64,000 nt of DNA from Vescimonas cirricatena (lineage in GTDB: Bacteria > Bacillota > Clostridia > Oscillospirales > Oscillospiraceae). The position numbers and the translations under genes are program-made. Positions 1 to 8,503 of the stretch are shown here, one piece after another. The stretch spans positions 15,585 to 79,584 of the forward strand of contig NZ_JAJEPW010000007.1 of assembly GCF_020687045.1 (NCBI RefSeq). The letters are read 5' to 3'. Below the pieces are notes generated by a model. It ran no database searches. It had not been told where the DNA came from and worked only from the letters and a program-made list of their open reading frames with translations. The first letter of the stretch is position 1, and each line of letters opens with the position of its first letter.

Positions 1-129
1 TCCGATAAGTGTATTTCCGTCCTCAAAAGTAATTTGGATTTTACTGTCTGCGTTAATATAAGTTTCTACGCCATAACTGCCATTTTCTAATGTTATTCTG
101 TAACATGGTGTAATACCAACCATTTTCAT
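1..129 (-). CDS. Partial small protein downstream of the relaxase
   Basis: A minus-strand reading frame opens with ATG at 129 and runs off the left edge without a stop, giving 43 residues beginning MKMVGITPCYRITLENGS. It starts 3 bp after the relaxase stop, so it is probably co-transcribed with mobC and the relaxase. A purine-rich site (GGAAAGGAACGGG) precedes the start. The product is not recognised. It is placed where Tn1549-type elements carry small accessory genes after the relaxase. Confidence 0.5.
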   Translation of the reverse strand, partial: MKMVGITPCYRITLENGSYGVETYINADSKIQITFEDGNTLIG

Positions 130-131
130 AA

Positions 132-1478
132 TTATTCCCGTTCCTTTCCTTTCTTCCGTTCCGGCTCTTTGCCTTGCCGCAAAATATTGTCTATGTTCTG
201 TTTGATAACGTCGTATTCCTTGACCTGTTTTTTCAGCTTGCCATAATCAGCGTAAAGGGCTTCTTTTTGCGCTTGTAGTTTCCCGTATTCTTCCTGCATG
301 GCGGCAAGATTGGGGAGTTTAGTAACGCCCGCCGCTTTCAGTGTCTTTACTGCCGCTTCATGGAGTATCAGACTGCTTTCCTGCTTTGCCCGGTATGCGT
401 CCTTATCCTTTGCCCTGCGGTATGCTTCATAGACAGGTTTTGTCTTTTGGTAGGTAGTAACGTGCTTCATCAGCACCGCCATATCTGCAAGACGCTTTTC
501 CACGCTCTTTAATGCGTCTGCTGTCTTTTCATTTTCCGCATTTACTTCCTCAATCCGGCTGACTAAATCTGCGTACTGCTCAATCTTATGTTCTGTCAAG
601 AAATTCATAGTCTTTGCAGCCAGTTTCAGATTATGGATTTTCGCCCACTGTTCATAGCCCCGGCTCTCTTGTGCCTTGATACTGTTTTCAATGTCAATAA
701 GCAGCGATACGCCGCGCTGCTCTTTGGGAGCTTTCGCTGCCTTTGTGCGTTTGCCCTCTATCCGTTCTCTTATGGCTTCCTCTGTATAATCTGTACCGAG
801 AGTTTTCAGACGGGTAAAGCGTTCCTGTCCGGGAGCGCGGCAGGAGATATATTTTCCCGGCTTTATCTCATAACCCGCTGCCTGTAACCGCTGCAACAAT
901 TCTTCAAAACTTGCTACTTGGGGGATAAGCGTATCAACGGCAATTTTCAGCTTGCCTTTCCAACTTGTACCGACCTTTTCCGCTTGATATTCTGCATAGC
1001 TTTTTCCCTTGCTGCCTTTGCCCGGAACGACAACAGACAGCCCGTTTTCCCGGCACAGCTTATCGCTCATGTTCCGTATGCCGTAGTAACTGCGCTTATT
1101 GGAATTGTACTTATGGTAGTCAACAAAATTGACCGCACAAAAAATGATATGGTTATGGATATGCCCTTTGTCTATGTGGGTAGTTAAGACGTATTCATGC
1201 TGTCCCTTTGTTACCGCGTCGGCAAGCTGCTTTCCGATTTCGTGGGCTTTCTCATAATCTACTTCTCCCGGCTCAAAGGACTGTATCAAATGGTGGGCGA
1301 GATTGTTTCCCTTATCTATGGCTTGTGCAAGCGTAAATCCAAACTCAATATCTGCCGTTTCATAGCTGCACCCAAAGGAGGACACAAGCATTTTCCCGTC
1401 TGTTTTATCCGGGTTTTGGATATAGTCAAGGGCTTTGCTCAACGTGCTTTTAATAGGCTTAATCTTTGTAACCGCCAT
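132..1478 (-). CDS. Relaxase (MobA/VirD2-type mobilization nuclease)
   Basis: This 448-residue protein would nick the element's oriT and lead the DNA strand into the recipient. The N-terminal half holds the nuclease signature: a candidate catalytic tyrosine at Y19 in ALDYI and the metal-binding histidine cluster at H101, H106, H108 and H110 (HIDKGHIHNH), as in relaxases of Tn916/Tn1549-like elements. The C-terminal third (about residues 250-448) is Lys/Glu-rich and probably coiled coil. Its start overlaps the mobC gene by 40 bp, implying translational coupling. The length is typical of the family and the gene looks intact. Confidence 0.9.
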   Translation of the reverse strand: MAVTKIKPIKSTLSKALDYIQNPDKTDGKMLVSSFGCSYETADIEFGFTLAQAIDKGNNLAHHLIQSFEPGEVDYEKAHEIGKQLADAVTKGQHEYVLTTHIDKGHIHNHIIFCAVNFVDYHKYNSNKRSYYGIRNMSDKLCRENGLSVVVPGKGSKGKSYAEYQAEKVGTSWKGKLKIAVDTLIPQVASFEELLQRLQAAGYEIKPGKYISCRAPGQERFTRLKTLGTDYTEEAIRERIEGKRTKAAKAPKEQRGVSLLIDIENSIKAQESRGYEQWAKIHNLKLAAKTMNFLTEHKIEQYADLVSRIEEVNAENEKTADALKSVEKRLADMAVLMKHVTTYQKTKPVYEAYRRAKDKDAYRAKQESSLILHEAAVKTLKAAGVTKLPNLAAMQEEYGKLQAQKEALYADYGKLKKQVKEYDVIKQNIDNILRQGKEPERKKGKERE

Positions 1479-1768
1479 ATCTCCGCAAGCACCCCCTTTA
1501 TTTCCTCTATGTCCTCTTGGTAAACGCTGCCTGTCGCATTGACACGCTTTGCAATCTGATTGATGTTGACCCCGATTTTCTGTATCTCTGCTGTCATGCC
1601 TTTTATATCGCTATGGTCTGTCTGAATGATATACCCGTCAATGGCAATCTTGCGAAGATACGCCGCCATGTTCCGGGTAGGGACAAGCTTCATTTTCTGT
1701 TCAATCAATGCCCTTTCTTCCTCTGTTACATAGAATTTGATTTGTATTTTTCTTTTGCGTCCGTTCAT
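1439..1768 (-). CDS. MobC-like relaxosome accessory protein
   Basis: This 109-residue basic protein (begins MNGRKRKIQIKFYVTEEE) matches the MobC/ribbon-helix-helix type of relaxosome proteins that bind oriT and help the relaxase. The ATG at 1768 was chosen because a good AAGGAG-type site lies just upstream (1775-1780); an open frame continues further upstream but with no comparable site. It has the typical motif VNINQIAKRVN near the C-terminus, seen in MobC proteins. Its 3' end overlaps the relaxase start by 40 bp, so the two are one operon. Confidence 0.8.
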   Translation of the reverse strand: MNGRKRKIQIKFYVTEEERALIEQKMKLVPTRNMAAYLRKIAIDGYIIQTDHSDIKGMTAEIQKIGVNINQIAKRVNATGSVYQEDIEEIKGVLAEIWRLQRLSLLKAR

Positions 1769-2011
1769 GCAATCGCTCCTTTCCATTCCGAGGGTTTGGG
1801 ACACTTCCCAACAAGCAATTTTCAACCGACGCACCGCAGGACGGGAGGGCGAAAATACGGAAAAGGGTACTCTTTTCCTATGCTTGCTACGAAACTTTAT
1901 CCCTTACTACCTACAACACCGGGAACGGCAAATTTGACGAACTTTCCCAAAAGAAAAACGCCGCAATCTGCGACGTTTCAATCACTCTATATAAACAAAA
2001 ACGAGAGAACT
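1769..2011. other. Candidate oriT/promoter region of the first element
   Basis: This 243-bp gap lies directly upstream of mobC and the relaxase, the usual place of oriT in these elements. It holds a perfect 7-bp inverted repeat, GGAAAAG (1859-1865) and CTTTTCC (1872-1878) around a 6-base loop, plus GC-rich stretches near 1830-1855. No nic site could be assigned by eye. It must also contain the promoter for mobC. Confidence 0.4.
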
Positions 2012-2377
2012 TTATTCCCCCGTTTCGTCGTTGTTGGCTTCCTCTATTCCTTTTGCAGTAGCAGACAGGATTTTCAAATCTTTTTCGCTCATACCGTCAA
2101 GCATAGTATCGAGCTGACGGCGGCGCGTGGATTTCTCCTGTTCCCGTTCCGGGAAAAAGAACTGGTCTACTGATACATCAAGCAGGGTTACAAGCTCATA
2201 TAAAATCTGTAAACTTGGGTGCTGCCCGCTGTTCTCAATGGACGCGATATATCGGGGCGCAATATTCAGCGTATCGGCTAACTGATTGCGTGATATTCCC
2301 TTTGCTTTTCTTGCTGCTTTAATGGCTTGCCCGAAAGCCTTAAAATCAAATTTTTCTTTGTTCTGCTTCATAGTCAT
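2012..2377 (-). CDS. XRE-family helix-turn-helix regulator
   Basis: This is a protein of about 121 residues with an N-terminal Cro/CI-type HTH (SRNQLADTLNIAPRYIASIE) followed by an acidic, charged C-terminal part. It probably represses or controls the transfer or cargo genes of the conjugative transposon. Start choice is uncertain: ATG at 2377 or 2371, or TTG at 2386; none has a strong ribosome site. It is divergent from the small HTH gene at 2532, and the 150-bp gap between them holds a clear rightward promoter with a small dyad inside the spacer, a plausible target. Confidence 0.8.
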   Translation of the reverse strand: MTMKQNKEKFDFKAFGQAIKAARKAKGISRNQLADTLNIAPRYIASIENSGQHPSLQILYELVTLLDVSVDQFFFPEREQEKSTRRRQLDTMLDGMSEKDLKILSATAKGIEEANNDETGE

Positions 2378-2466
2378 TTCACCCAACTACATTGTATATT
2401 TCATCTTCCTTTCGAGATATGATTACACACAGCACATTATTGACTGAAATAGAGCATATCATATAC

Positions 2467-2495
2467 TTGATATTATTCGGCTATCCGAGTATAAT
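2467..2495 (+). promoter_or_regulatory. Sigma-A-type promoter with internal dyad, upstream of the small HTH gene
   Basis: TTGATA at 2467-2472 and TATAAT at 2490-2495 are separated by 17 bp. The spacer contains the dyad TCGGctatCCGA (2477-2488), a possible site for the divergent XRE regulator. The downstream start codon is at 2532. Confidence 0.7.
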
Positions 2496-2531
2496 TATAC
2501 TGGTAAAATTTGAGGAAAGGGCGTTTTGATT

Positions 2532-2717
2532 ATGGAATATATGTCTTGTCCCGAAGCGGCAAAGAAATGGGGAATTTCTGAAAGACGAGTACAGATACTT
2601 TGTAGCGAAAATCGCATACCGGGCGTTTCAAAACTGGGGTATATGTGGCTGATACCAAAAAACGCGGAAAAACCTTTTGATATGAGAAAGAAACAACATA
2701 AAATGCAGATACAATAA
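2532..2717 (+). CDS. Small HTH DNA-binding protein (excisionase/MerR-like fold)
   Basis: This 61-residue protein begins MEYMSCPEAAKKWGISERRV. The pattern of a helix-turn-helix followed by a wing (IPGVSKLGYMWLIP) is that of the short HTH_17/excisionase-like proteins common in clostridial conjugative elements. It has its own promoter (2467-2495) and is followed after about 105 bp by the ABC transporter operon. It may regulate that cargo or act on element DNA; a true excisionase (xis) is separately present at 9589. Confidence 0.75.
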   Translation: MEYMSCPEAAKKWGISERRVQILCSENRIPGVSKLGYMWLIPKNAEKPFDMRKKQHKMQIQ

Positions 2718-2822
2718 ACAAACAAATAAACCTTACAACAACTGTAAGTGGTGTGGTTGCTTCTTATGCAGTAAAATTATATTCGTAAGATAAGCGTAAG
2801 CAAAAAATGTGAGGTGTGAGAT

Positions 2823-3605
2823 ATGAATGATACAAAAAAACTATTAGAAGTACGCGACTTGCACAAAGCATATTCCAAAGAGGGGGTTCCAACAAAAGCA
2901 CTAAACGGAATTACCTTTGATGTTCTGAATGGCGAATATTTGGGAATTATGGGAGCCAGCGGTTCTGGAAAAACAACATTGTTGAATTGTATTGCTACGG
3001 TCATTAAACCAACCTCTGGACAAATTTTACTTTCAGGTGCCAATATAAGCTCTTTTGATGGCACGAAGTTGGCTGAATATCGTGGCAACAAGATTGGTTA
3101 TCTATTTCAAGATTTTGCTTTACTTGATAATCTAACTGGTAAAGAAAATATTATATTGCCTTTATCAATTCATAATATTGACATTGTTACAGCGGAAAAA
3201 AAGCTAAAAGATATAGCAGATTTTCTTGGAATTACAGACGTTCTTTCTAAATTTCCGTCACAAATGTCGGGCGGTCAAAAACAACGCGTAGCTGCTGCAC
3301 GTAGTTTGATTTCTGACCCCGATATTATTTTGGCTGATGAACCTACAGGTGCATTAGATACAAAATCAGCACGTTTACTCATGGAGAAGTTACAGGAAAT
3401 CAATCTTAGGCGTGGACGCACAATCCTAATGGTCACGCATGACCCTAACGCCGCGAGTTTCTGTTCTCGTATTTTGTTCATTCAAGACGGTGTTATTTTC
3501 CATGAGTTACGTCGTAAAATTCCAAATGAAACACAGGAAGATTTTTATGCACGTATTTTACAAGTGATGGCTCAAATGGGGGGAGGAAGTGCAAATGTTC
3601 TTTAA
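2823..3605 (+). CDS. ABC transporter ATP-binding protein, Bce (antimicrobial peptide) type
   Basis: This 260-residue ATPase energises the permease encoded next to it. Walker A is GASGSGKTT at 44-52, the signature MSGGQKQR lies around 148-155, Walker B is IILADEPTG at 168-176, and the H-loop is in MVTHD. It belongs to the LolD/MacB-like group used by BceAB-type bacitracin and lantibiotic detoxification systems. Its 3' end overlaps the permease start by 11 bp. The upstream gap (2718-2822) has a short inverted repeat, CTTAC/GTAAG at about 2735-2751, and the direct repeat CGTAAG twice at about 2791-2808, possible response-regulator sites. Confidence 0.92.
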   Translation: MNDTKKLLEVRDLHKAYSKEGVPTKALNGITFDVLNGEYLGIMGASGSGKTTLLNCIATVIKPTSGQILLSGANISSFDGTKLAEYRGNKIGYLFQDFALLDNLTGKENIILPLSIHNIDIVTAEKKLKDIADFLGITDVLSKFPSQMSGGQKQRVAAARSLISDPDIILADEPTGALDTKSARLLMEKLQEINLRRGRTILMVTHDPNAASFCSRILFIQDGVIFHELRRKIPNETQEDFYARILQVMAQMGGGSANVL

Positions 3606-5745
3606 TCTCACATGGCGAAACGCCAAACGGAGCCGTAGCGAAAACCTAATTTATTTTCTGACAATGATAACAGCCGTAGCAATGTTTTATATAGTGCTTT
3701 CTCTTGGACAACAGGACGTAATACGTTTTTTAAGTGAAATTGAGAGCGACGCAGTAGAACGGTTGCTTACTAATCTTTTACCGACGGTTTATCTTTGTGC
3801 TTTATTATTTGTGTTCTTTCTCGTAGTATTTGCAAACAAATATCAACTTGAATGTCGTAGTCGAGAACTGGGGCTTTATTTGATGTTTGGAATGACAAAG
3901 ATTAAATTATTTATTCAAATAATGACAGAGGGGCTAATCACGTCGTTTTTAGCTCTTTTAGGAGGGCTTGTATGCGGTGGCTTTTTATCCGAAGCTATAA
4001 GTCTTACAACCGCGCGTTTAGTAGGGCATGGTATCATTACACACCAATTAAGTTTTTCTGTAAGTGCCGCTATTTTCACATCGTTAGGCTTCTTGATTAT
4101 TCAGTTTGTAGCATTGTTTGTTCTATGCGGAAAGCTGTTCCGTAAAGAGCTACATCAACTTGTTTATGGAGAGATGGCGAAAAAGCAACGCACAGGGAAT
4201 CCATATGTAAGTTTCGTATCGTTTGCTATAGGCACCGTAATTTTGCTTGTCGCGTACTGGATTGTTGTAGAGCATTTTATGGCTGCGAGTGGGGCAATGC
4301 TGCTTATTGCCGTTTTACTTGGAATTATCGGAACAATTCTATTTATTCGAGGACTTGCAAGAATTTTGAGTATATGGGCAGCTTCTATAAAACACAAAGC
4401 CACAAGAGGACTTTATGTATTTACTTTACGGCAGTTGCATGAAAATGTCGTTAATAAATATATTTCAATCAGCGTAGCGTCCATTCTGATGATGCTTACT
4501 ATTATGTTAATTACCGACGGCTCAGTGCGCATAATGTCATATGGAAGTGAATTGACACGAGGTACTTCTGTTTATGACTTTACTGTAATGGGCAACGACC
4601 AAATTGTTGAGAAGTATCTTTCCAACGAACAAATTCGTCCTTATGTATCAAATCTGAACCGTATGGAAATAGGAAATATAAAATCCACTGCTTCGGATGG
4701 GATAAGTTCTCCTGTTGATTGGTCGAAATTTAGGAAACAAATCGTGCAGCATTTACCTCAAGATGTAGTAGACCCTGCCACACAAGAAGATGGTATGTAT
4801 AGTTTTGGCTCCGACCAACCTGCTGCCTTAAACCTTTTAGGTCTTATTGATACTGGTAGTTCTTCTCCTTATTTGCTTCCTGTATCTTCCTATAATCGGT
4901 TATTGGATGCCGCGGGAGAAAAACAGATTAGCCTTGGGAACAATGAAGTTGTCTATTATCTCAACCCAGATTTTTTAGGTAATGCTCAAGATGAAACGGT
5001 TACACTGTTAAATCAAATTGCAGCAGACGCACAGGCGAATAATGAAGCGTTGCTTTCTATCAACGAAAGACCATTTTATCTTGTTCCCTCTGTACCGATG
5101 AAAGGGTTGACCGCAGATGAAAATATCAAGATTATAACTGCATTGATTGTTTCAGATGAGATATATTCAGAATTTGTAAATTCAGACACTTGTATGGTTT
5201 ATTGGAACTTTTGTATTCCTAATGAACTTGTTGAAACAAAAGGTTTAATGTTACCGATTATGGAAGCTCGTGATTTGTTAAAACCATCTGGTCTATATTA
5301 CGAAAGCTATCTTAATAATTTTGGGCGACAATTATTTTATGTTATTTCCGGAAGTTATACAACACTATACATGGGATTTATGTTTTTGATTATTGCGTGT
5401 GCATTACTTGCCCTGCAATTCTTGACGCAAATGCAAACTACAAAATCAAGGTATCTAACACTCTCTATTTTAGGAGCACGACGTGAACAAATTAAGCGTT
5501 CTATCAACCAACAAGTATTATGGTATTTCCTGCTTCCTCTTATATTAGCGTGTATCAGCGGAGCAGTAGGGATATATGCCATGCAGCTATATTTATATTC
5601 AGGAGCGGCACACCTTGAACAGTCCTATCCTCTTTTAATTGCTATGGCTGTTATTGTTGTTCTTGTTATGGTAATTTACGGTGTGGCTGTTGCTCGAACA
5701 GCTAATCGTGAAATAGGAAAGCTCAATTACAAGCCCAATTCTTAA
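3595..5745 (+). CDS. FtsX-family permease, BceB-like
   Basis: This is a 716-residue membrane protein. The N-terminal MFFNLTWRNAKRSRSENLIY and the first hydrophobic segment are characteristic of BceB-type permeases. There are groups of membrane segments before and after a large extracytoplasmic domain at about residues 310-570, which in this family senses the peptide antibiotic and signals to the histidine kinase. ATG at 3595 was chosen because GGAGG lies 8 bases upstream. With the ATPase it would remove or shield cell-wall-active peptides such as bacitracin or lantibiotics; the substrate cannot be read from sequence. Confidence 0.9.
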   Translation: MFFNLTWRNAKRSRSENLIYFLTMITAVAMFYIVLSLGQQDVIRFLSEIESDAVERLLTNLLPTVYLCALLFVFFLVVFANKYQLECRSRELGLYLMFGMTKIKLFIQIMTEGLITSFLALLGGLVCGGFLSEAISLTTARLVGHGIITHQLSFSVSAAIFTSLGFLIIQFVALFVLCGKLFRKELHQLVYGEMAKKQRTGNPYVSFVSFAIGTVILLVAYWIVVEHFMAASGAMLLIAVLLGIIGTILFIRGLARILSIWAASIKHKATRGLYVFTLRQLHENVVNKYISISVASILMMLTIMLITDGSVRIMSYGSELTRGTSVYDFTVMGNDQIVEKYLSNEQIRPYVSNLNRMEIGNIKSTASDGISSPVDWSKFRKQIVQHLPQDVVDPATQEDGMYSFGSDQPAALNLLGLIDTGSSSPYLLPVSSYNRLLDAAGEKQISLGNNEVVYYLNPDFLGNAQDETVTLLNQIAADAQANNEALLSINERPFYLVPSVPMKGLTADENIKIITALIVSDEIYSEFVNSDTCMVYWNFCIPNELVETKGLMLPIMEARDLLKPSGLYYESYLNNFGRQLFYVISGSYTTLYMGFMFLIIACALLALQFLTQMQTTKSRYLTLSILGARREQIKRSINQQVLWYFLLPLILACISGAVGIYAMQLYLYSGAAHLEQSYPLLIAMAVIVVLVMVIYGVAVARTANREIGKLNYKPNS

Positions 5746-5782
5746 CAGGCTTATAAATATTATGGGAAAGGAGGCGGACATA

Positions 5783-6466
5783 TTGGCAAAGATAGTTGTG
5801 GTTGAAGATGATGTTTATATGCGAGAAGAACTGTTGAACTTATTAGAAAAATCGGGATATGATACGATTGGATTATCGGATTTTGAAAACGCAGTATCAG
5901 AAATAGCAGCATATTTTCCCGACTTAATTTTGCTTGACATCAATCTTCCCTTTCGTTCGGGTTTTGAAATATGTAAAGAGTTGAAAGCTAAACAGATTGG
6001 TACGGTACTCGTATTGACTGCAAGAGATAAATTGCAGGACGAACTGCACGCATTAGACTTGGGGGCTGATGACTATTTAACAAAACCTTGTAATATGTCA
6101 CGTTTACTTGCCCGAATTAAAAATCTTCTTCGACGTAAAGAAGAACAGGTACAGCAAGGGTTACTTGATGGAGGTGGTTTTTTACTTGACCCGAATACCT
6201 TTACAATTTATGTAGGGAATAGCTCTTACCTTATGCCACCGAACGAAGGAAAAATATTACTTGCTCTCTTGAAAAATAGCCCTAAGATTGTTTCTAAAAA
6301 AGAATTATGCATTAGACTATGGGGAACAGAAGAATTTATAGACGAAAATGCATTACAAGTAAATTTTACTCGGCTGCGAAAAACGCTTCGTGAATTTGGT
6401 CTTGAAGAACGTATAGAAACAGTGCGCGGTCAAGGCTACCGCTTGAAAGAGCAGGTGCGCTTATGA
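5783..6466 (+). CDS. OmpR-family response regulator (BceR-like)
   Basis: This 227-residue protein has a receiver domain with acidic residues D9/D10, phosphorylation site D52 in LILLDINLP and K101 in DDYLTKP. A winged-helix DNA-binding domain follows at about 125-225, with the usual RGQGYRL near the end. A TTG start at 5783 is preferred because AAAGGAGG precedes it; an ATG at 5762 is in frame but lacks a ribosome site. It is encoded between the transporter and its kinase, overlapping the kinase by 4 bp (ATGA). It most likely activates the transporter operon when peptide is sensed. Confidence 0.9.
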   Translation: MAKIVVVEDDVYMREELLNLLEKSGYDTIGLSDFENAVSEIAAYFPDLILLDINLPFRSGFEICKELKAKQIGTVLVLTARDKLQDELHALDLGADDYLTKPCNMSRLLARIKNLLRRKEEQVQQGLLDGGGFLLDPNTFTIYVGNSSYLMPPNEGKILLALLKNSPKIVSKKELCIRLWGTEEFIDENALQVNFTRLRKTLREFGLEERIETVRGQGYRLKEQVRL

Positions 6467-7491
6467 ATAAGTTGAAAATACTTTTAATCTATATTTCCTC
6501 TAACCGGGTATGGATTATTACACTTGCCTGTTTGGACTTGTTCTTTATATTTCTTGCTTGGTTGGCTAACCCTGATTATTTTATAAATTATGCTGCATTG
6601 ATAATTTTTGTGTCATTTGCCGCACTTGCTATTCCTCTTGCTATATCAATCAGAAAACGTAACAAGGCAGACGCTATTTTTCGGCGTTTTCTATTAGAGC
6701 CGGACGATACCAACGAATACTTACTGTGTGAAGCTGTTCCCGCTGTAATACGCCCTCTTATCTGTGAATTGGGAAAACATTTGAGGACGCAGCAAGAATA
6801 TATCAACGAACAGAAAATTACAGTTACAGACTATGAACACTATGTTGAAAATTGGGTGCATGAAATCAAAAAACCACTATCCCTTATGACCTTGCTACTG
6901 GATAATCGAAAAGATGAAATGTCCCCTTTGGTTCATACTCGTATGCTTTATGTACGCGACCATACCCGACAGGATATAGAACAAATTCTATACTTTTCAA
7001 GGCTTGGGGCTACACATAAGGATTACTCTTTTGAGTCGCTTTCAATTCTTGGAACTTGCCGTGAAGCAGTTGAAGATAATTTAACGCTTCTTGAAGAAGC
7101 CGGATTTTCTATTGAATATACCGAAAACGATTATCAAGTGATTTCTGACAAAAAAGGTCTGATGTTCATTTTAGGACAGATAATCAGTAATAGTGTGAAA
7201 TATGTGGGAAACAACCTTGCCCCACGGCTCATATTTTCCATAGCTGATAGTATGAATAGTGAACAGATTTCTTTATCTATCAAAGACAACGGCACAAGCA
7301 TACCATTGTCTGACTTACCCTTTGTTTTCGACAAGGGGTTTACCGGAGATACGGGCAGTTACCTTAGTCGTTCTACAGGTATGGGCTTATACCTTGTTCA
7401 GAAAATGGCAACTGACTTATTTATCACGGTGGAGCTTAAAAACAATTCATACGGTGGAACAACCGTAACCTTGACGTTTCCAAAAGTGTAA
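6463..7491 (+). CDS. Intramembrane-sensing histidine kinase (BceS-like)
   Basis: This is a 342-residue kinase with two N-terminal membrane segments (about 16-34 and 43-63) and almost no extracellular loop, the hallmark of kinases that sense through their partner ABC permease. The phosphoacceptor is H133 in VHEIKKPLS. N, G1 and G2 boxes are visible (QIISNSVKY, IKDNGTSIP, STGMGLYLVQ). It is translationally coupled to the response regulator. It completes a transporter-plus-two-component resistance module. Confidence 0.92.
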   Translation: MNKLKILLIYISSNRVWIITLACLDLFFIFLAWLANPDYFINYAALIIFVSFAALAIPLAISIRKRNKADAIFRRFLLEPDDTNEYLLCEAVPAVIRPLICELGKHLRTQQEYINEQKITVTDYEHYVENWVHEIKKPLSLMTLLLDNRKDEMSPLVHTRMLYVRDHTRQDIEQILYFSRLGATHKDYSFESLSILGTCREAVEDNLTLLEEAGFSIEYTENDYQVISDKKGLMFILGQIISNSVKYVGNNLAPRLIFSIADSMNSEQISLSIKDNGTSIPLSDLPFVFDKGFTGDTGSYLSRSTGMGLYLVQKMATDLFITVELKNNSYGGTTVTLTFPKV

Positions 7492-7513
7492 CGTCTATTT
7501 GGGAGGTAGTGAA

Positions 7514-8011
7514 ATGCAGTTACAGAATGAAATAGTAAAAAAGCACACGCCAATAAAAAGCTTGCTCATTGATTGGTTAATTATATTTGGAACGTATCTT
7601 TTTATCCGCATATTCTTTGCCCTCTTTGGGCTTCATCAGAATATTGTCCTCTTGGGCTGTTGCCTTGCGATATTGCCCTATCTTTTTGGGGCGTTATATT
7701 TACAGAAATCCCACAAGCAATGTCAATTATGGCTTGCTGCATTGGCTATTTTAATACCGTCGGTCGTTGAAAAAGCAGCAATATATTTATTTGGTGCGTA
7801 CTTATACAATTTAAGACCGATAAATGTTGTAGGAGTTATGGAAGCGATTAAGAGTAACGCACCATATACAAACTTCATTAAAAATCAATCAGCACAGAAT
7901 TTAATAAATCTATCATATTTTAATTGGACATATATTCTATGCAGTATAGCTATTTCTGTTTTGGTTATCCTGCTTTTACATAAGACAAAACAAAAAAGTA
8001 ATAAAGGATAA
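7514..8011 (+). CDS. Small polytopic membrane protein, end of the transporter operon
   Basis: This 165-residue protein has about four hydrophobic segments (about 18-36, 42-62, 70-90, 130-150) and a basic C-terminus (HKTKQKSNKG). ATG at 7514 is chosen because GGGAGG sits 7 bases upstream. It follows the kinase by 22 bp and is followed by a terminator-like hairpin at 8115, so it belongs to the same operon. The family is not recognised; an accessory role in peptide resistance is an inference from position only. Confidence 0.7.
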   Translation: MQLQNEIVKKHTPIKSLLIDWLIIFGTYLFIRIFFALFGLHQNIVLLGCCLAILPYLFGALYLQKSHKQCQLWLAALAILIPSVVEKAAIYLFGAYLYNLRPINVVGVMEAIKSNAPYTNFIKNQSAQNLINLSYFNWTYILCSIAISVLVILLLHKTKQKSNKG

Positions 8012-8054
8012 TGAGAAATTTTTGAAATTGACATAGTATAGAACATCTGCCGGA

Positions 8055-8079
8055 CGACGGCAAAGAAAAAAAGCCGTCG
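8055..8079 (+). repeat. Small hairpin after the cargo operon
   Basis: CGACGGC (8055-8061) pairs with GCCGTCG (8073-8079) around an A-rich 11-base loop. No T-tract follows, so it is probably not a terminator on its own. Confidence 0.5.
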
Positions 8080-8114
8080 CAACGCAGACAGGTTTTCACG
8101 CGCCTATTCTATTT

Positions 8115-8150
8115 CGGCGGCTTTGATTTTCAGAGCCGCCGTTTCTTTTT
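8115..8150 (+). terminator. Rho-independent terminator of the Bce-type operon
   Basis: CGGCGGCT (8115-8122) pairs with AGCCGCCG (8134-8141), followed by a T-rich run (tttcttttt). It lies about 100 bp after the last cargo gene and separates the cargo from the integration-module transcripts. Confidence 0.8.
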
Positions 8151-8218
8151 ATCTATCTAAATTCTAACGATAACTCTCCTACTAGATAAAGACATGGCGG
8201 TATCAAGGAGGTATCGTC

Positions 8219-8296
8219 ATGTCCTTTTTCCTATGCCCTAATAGACTGTTATCAAAAAAAGCCATTACCCGCCAACGGGTTATTCTGGCTACATAG
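8219..8296 (+). CDS. 25-residue ORF with a very strong ribosome site (leader peptide?)
   Basis: AAGGAGG at 8205-8211 lies 7 bases before ATG 8219. The frame encodes MSFFLCPNRLLSKKAITRQR plus VILAT and stops at 8296. It is followed by a strong hairpin at 8338-8366, before the sigma-like gene. In the 492-bp stretch between the membrane protein and the sigma-like gene (8012-8503) this ORF and three hairpins are the only structures seen. The layout suggests a leader peptide with an attenuator, comparable in logic to the tet(M) leader of Tn916, but the sequence is not recognised. Confidence 0.5.
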   Translation: MSFFLCPNRLLSKKAITRQRVILAT

Positions 8297-8337
8297 ATGA
8301 ACTCACAAATCATACATATACTTTTGATAATTCCTTT

Positions 8338-8366
8338 GCGCCTGTCTGCAATTTGCAGACGGGCGC
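8338..8366 (+). terminator. Strong hairpin, likely terminator/attenuator before the sigma-like gene
   Basis: The arms GCGCCTGTCTGCA (8338-8350) and TGCAGACGGGCGC (8354-8366) pair over 13 bp with one G-T wobble around a 3-base loop. The downstream sequence attttgtatttta is T-rich. It lies between the 25-residue ORF and the sigma-like gene, so read-through here would control the excision genes. Confidence 0.7.
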
Positions 8367-8503
8367 ATTTTGTATTTTATCAAAAAACTTTTTCAAAAAA
8401 TTTCTAAAACCAACGTCCATTTTGAAGTGCGTTGGTTTGAGGGTTTACGAAAGGGGACATTTCAAACTCCACCGCTTTCGCGGCAGCGAAAGGAGGTGAG
8501 AAC

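Noticed and set aside
1517..2173. A 218-codon plus-strand frame over mobC and the XRE gene
   Set aside because: It covers two well-supported minus-strand genes and the oriT candidate and has no ribosome site or motif.
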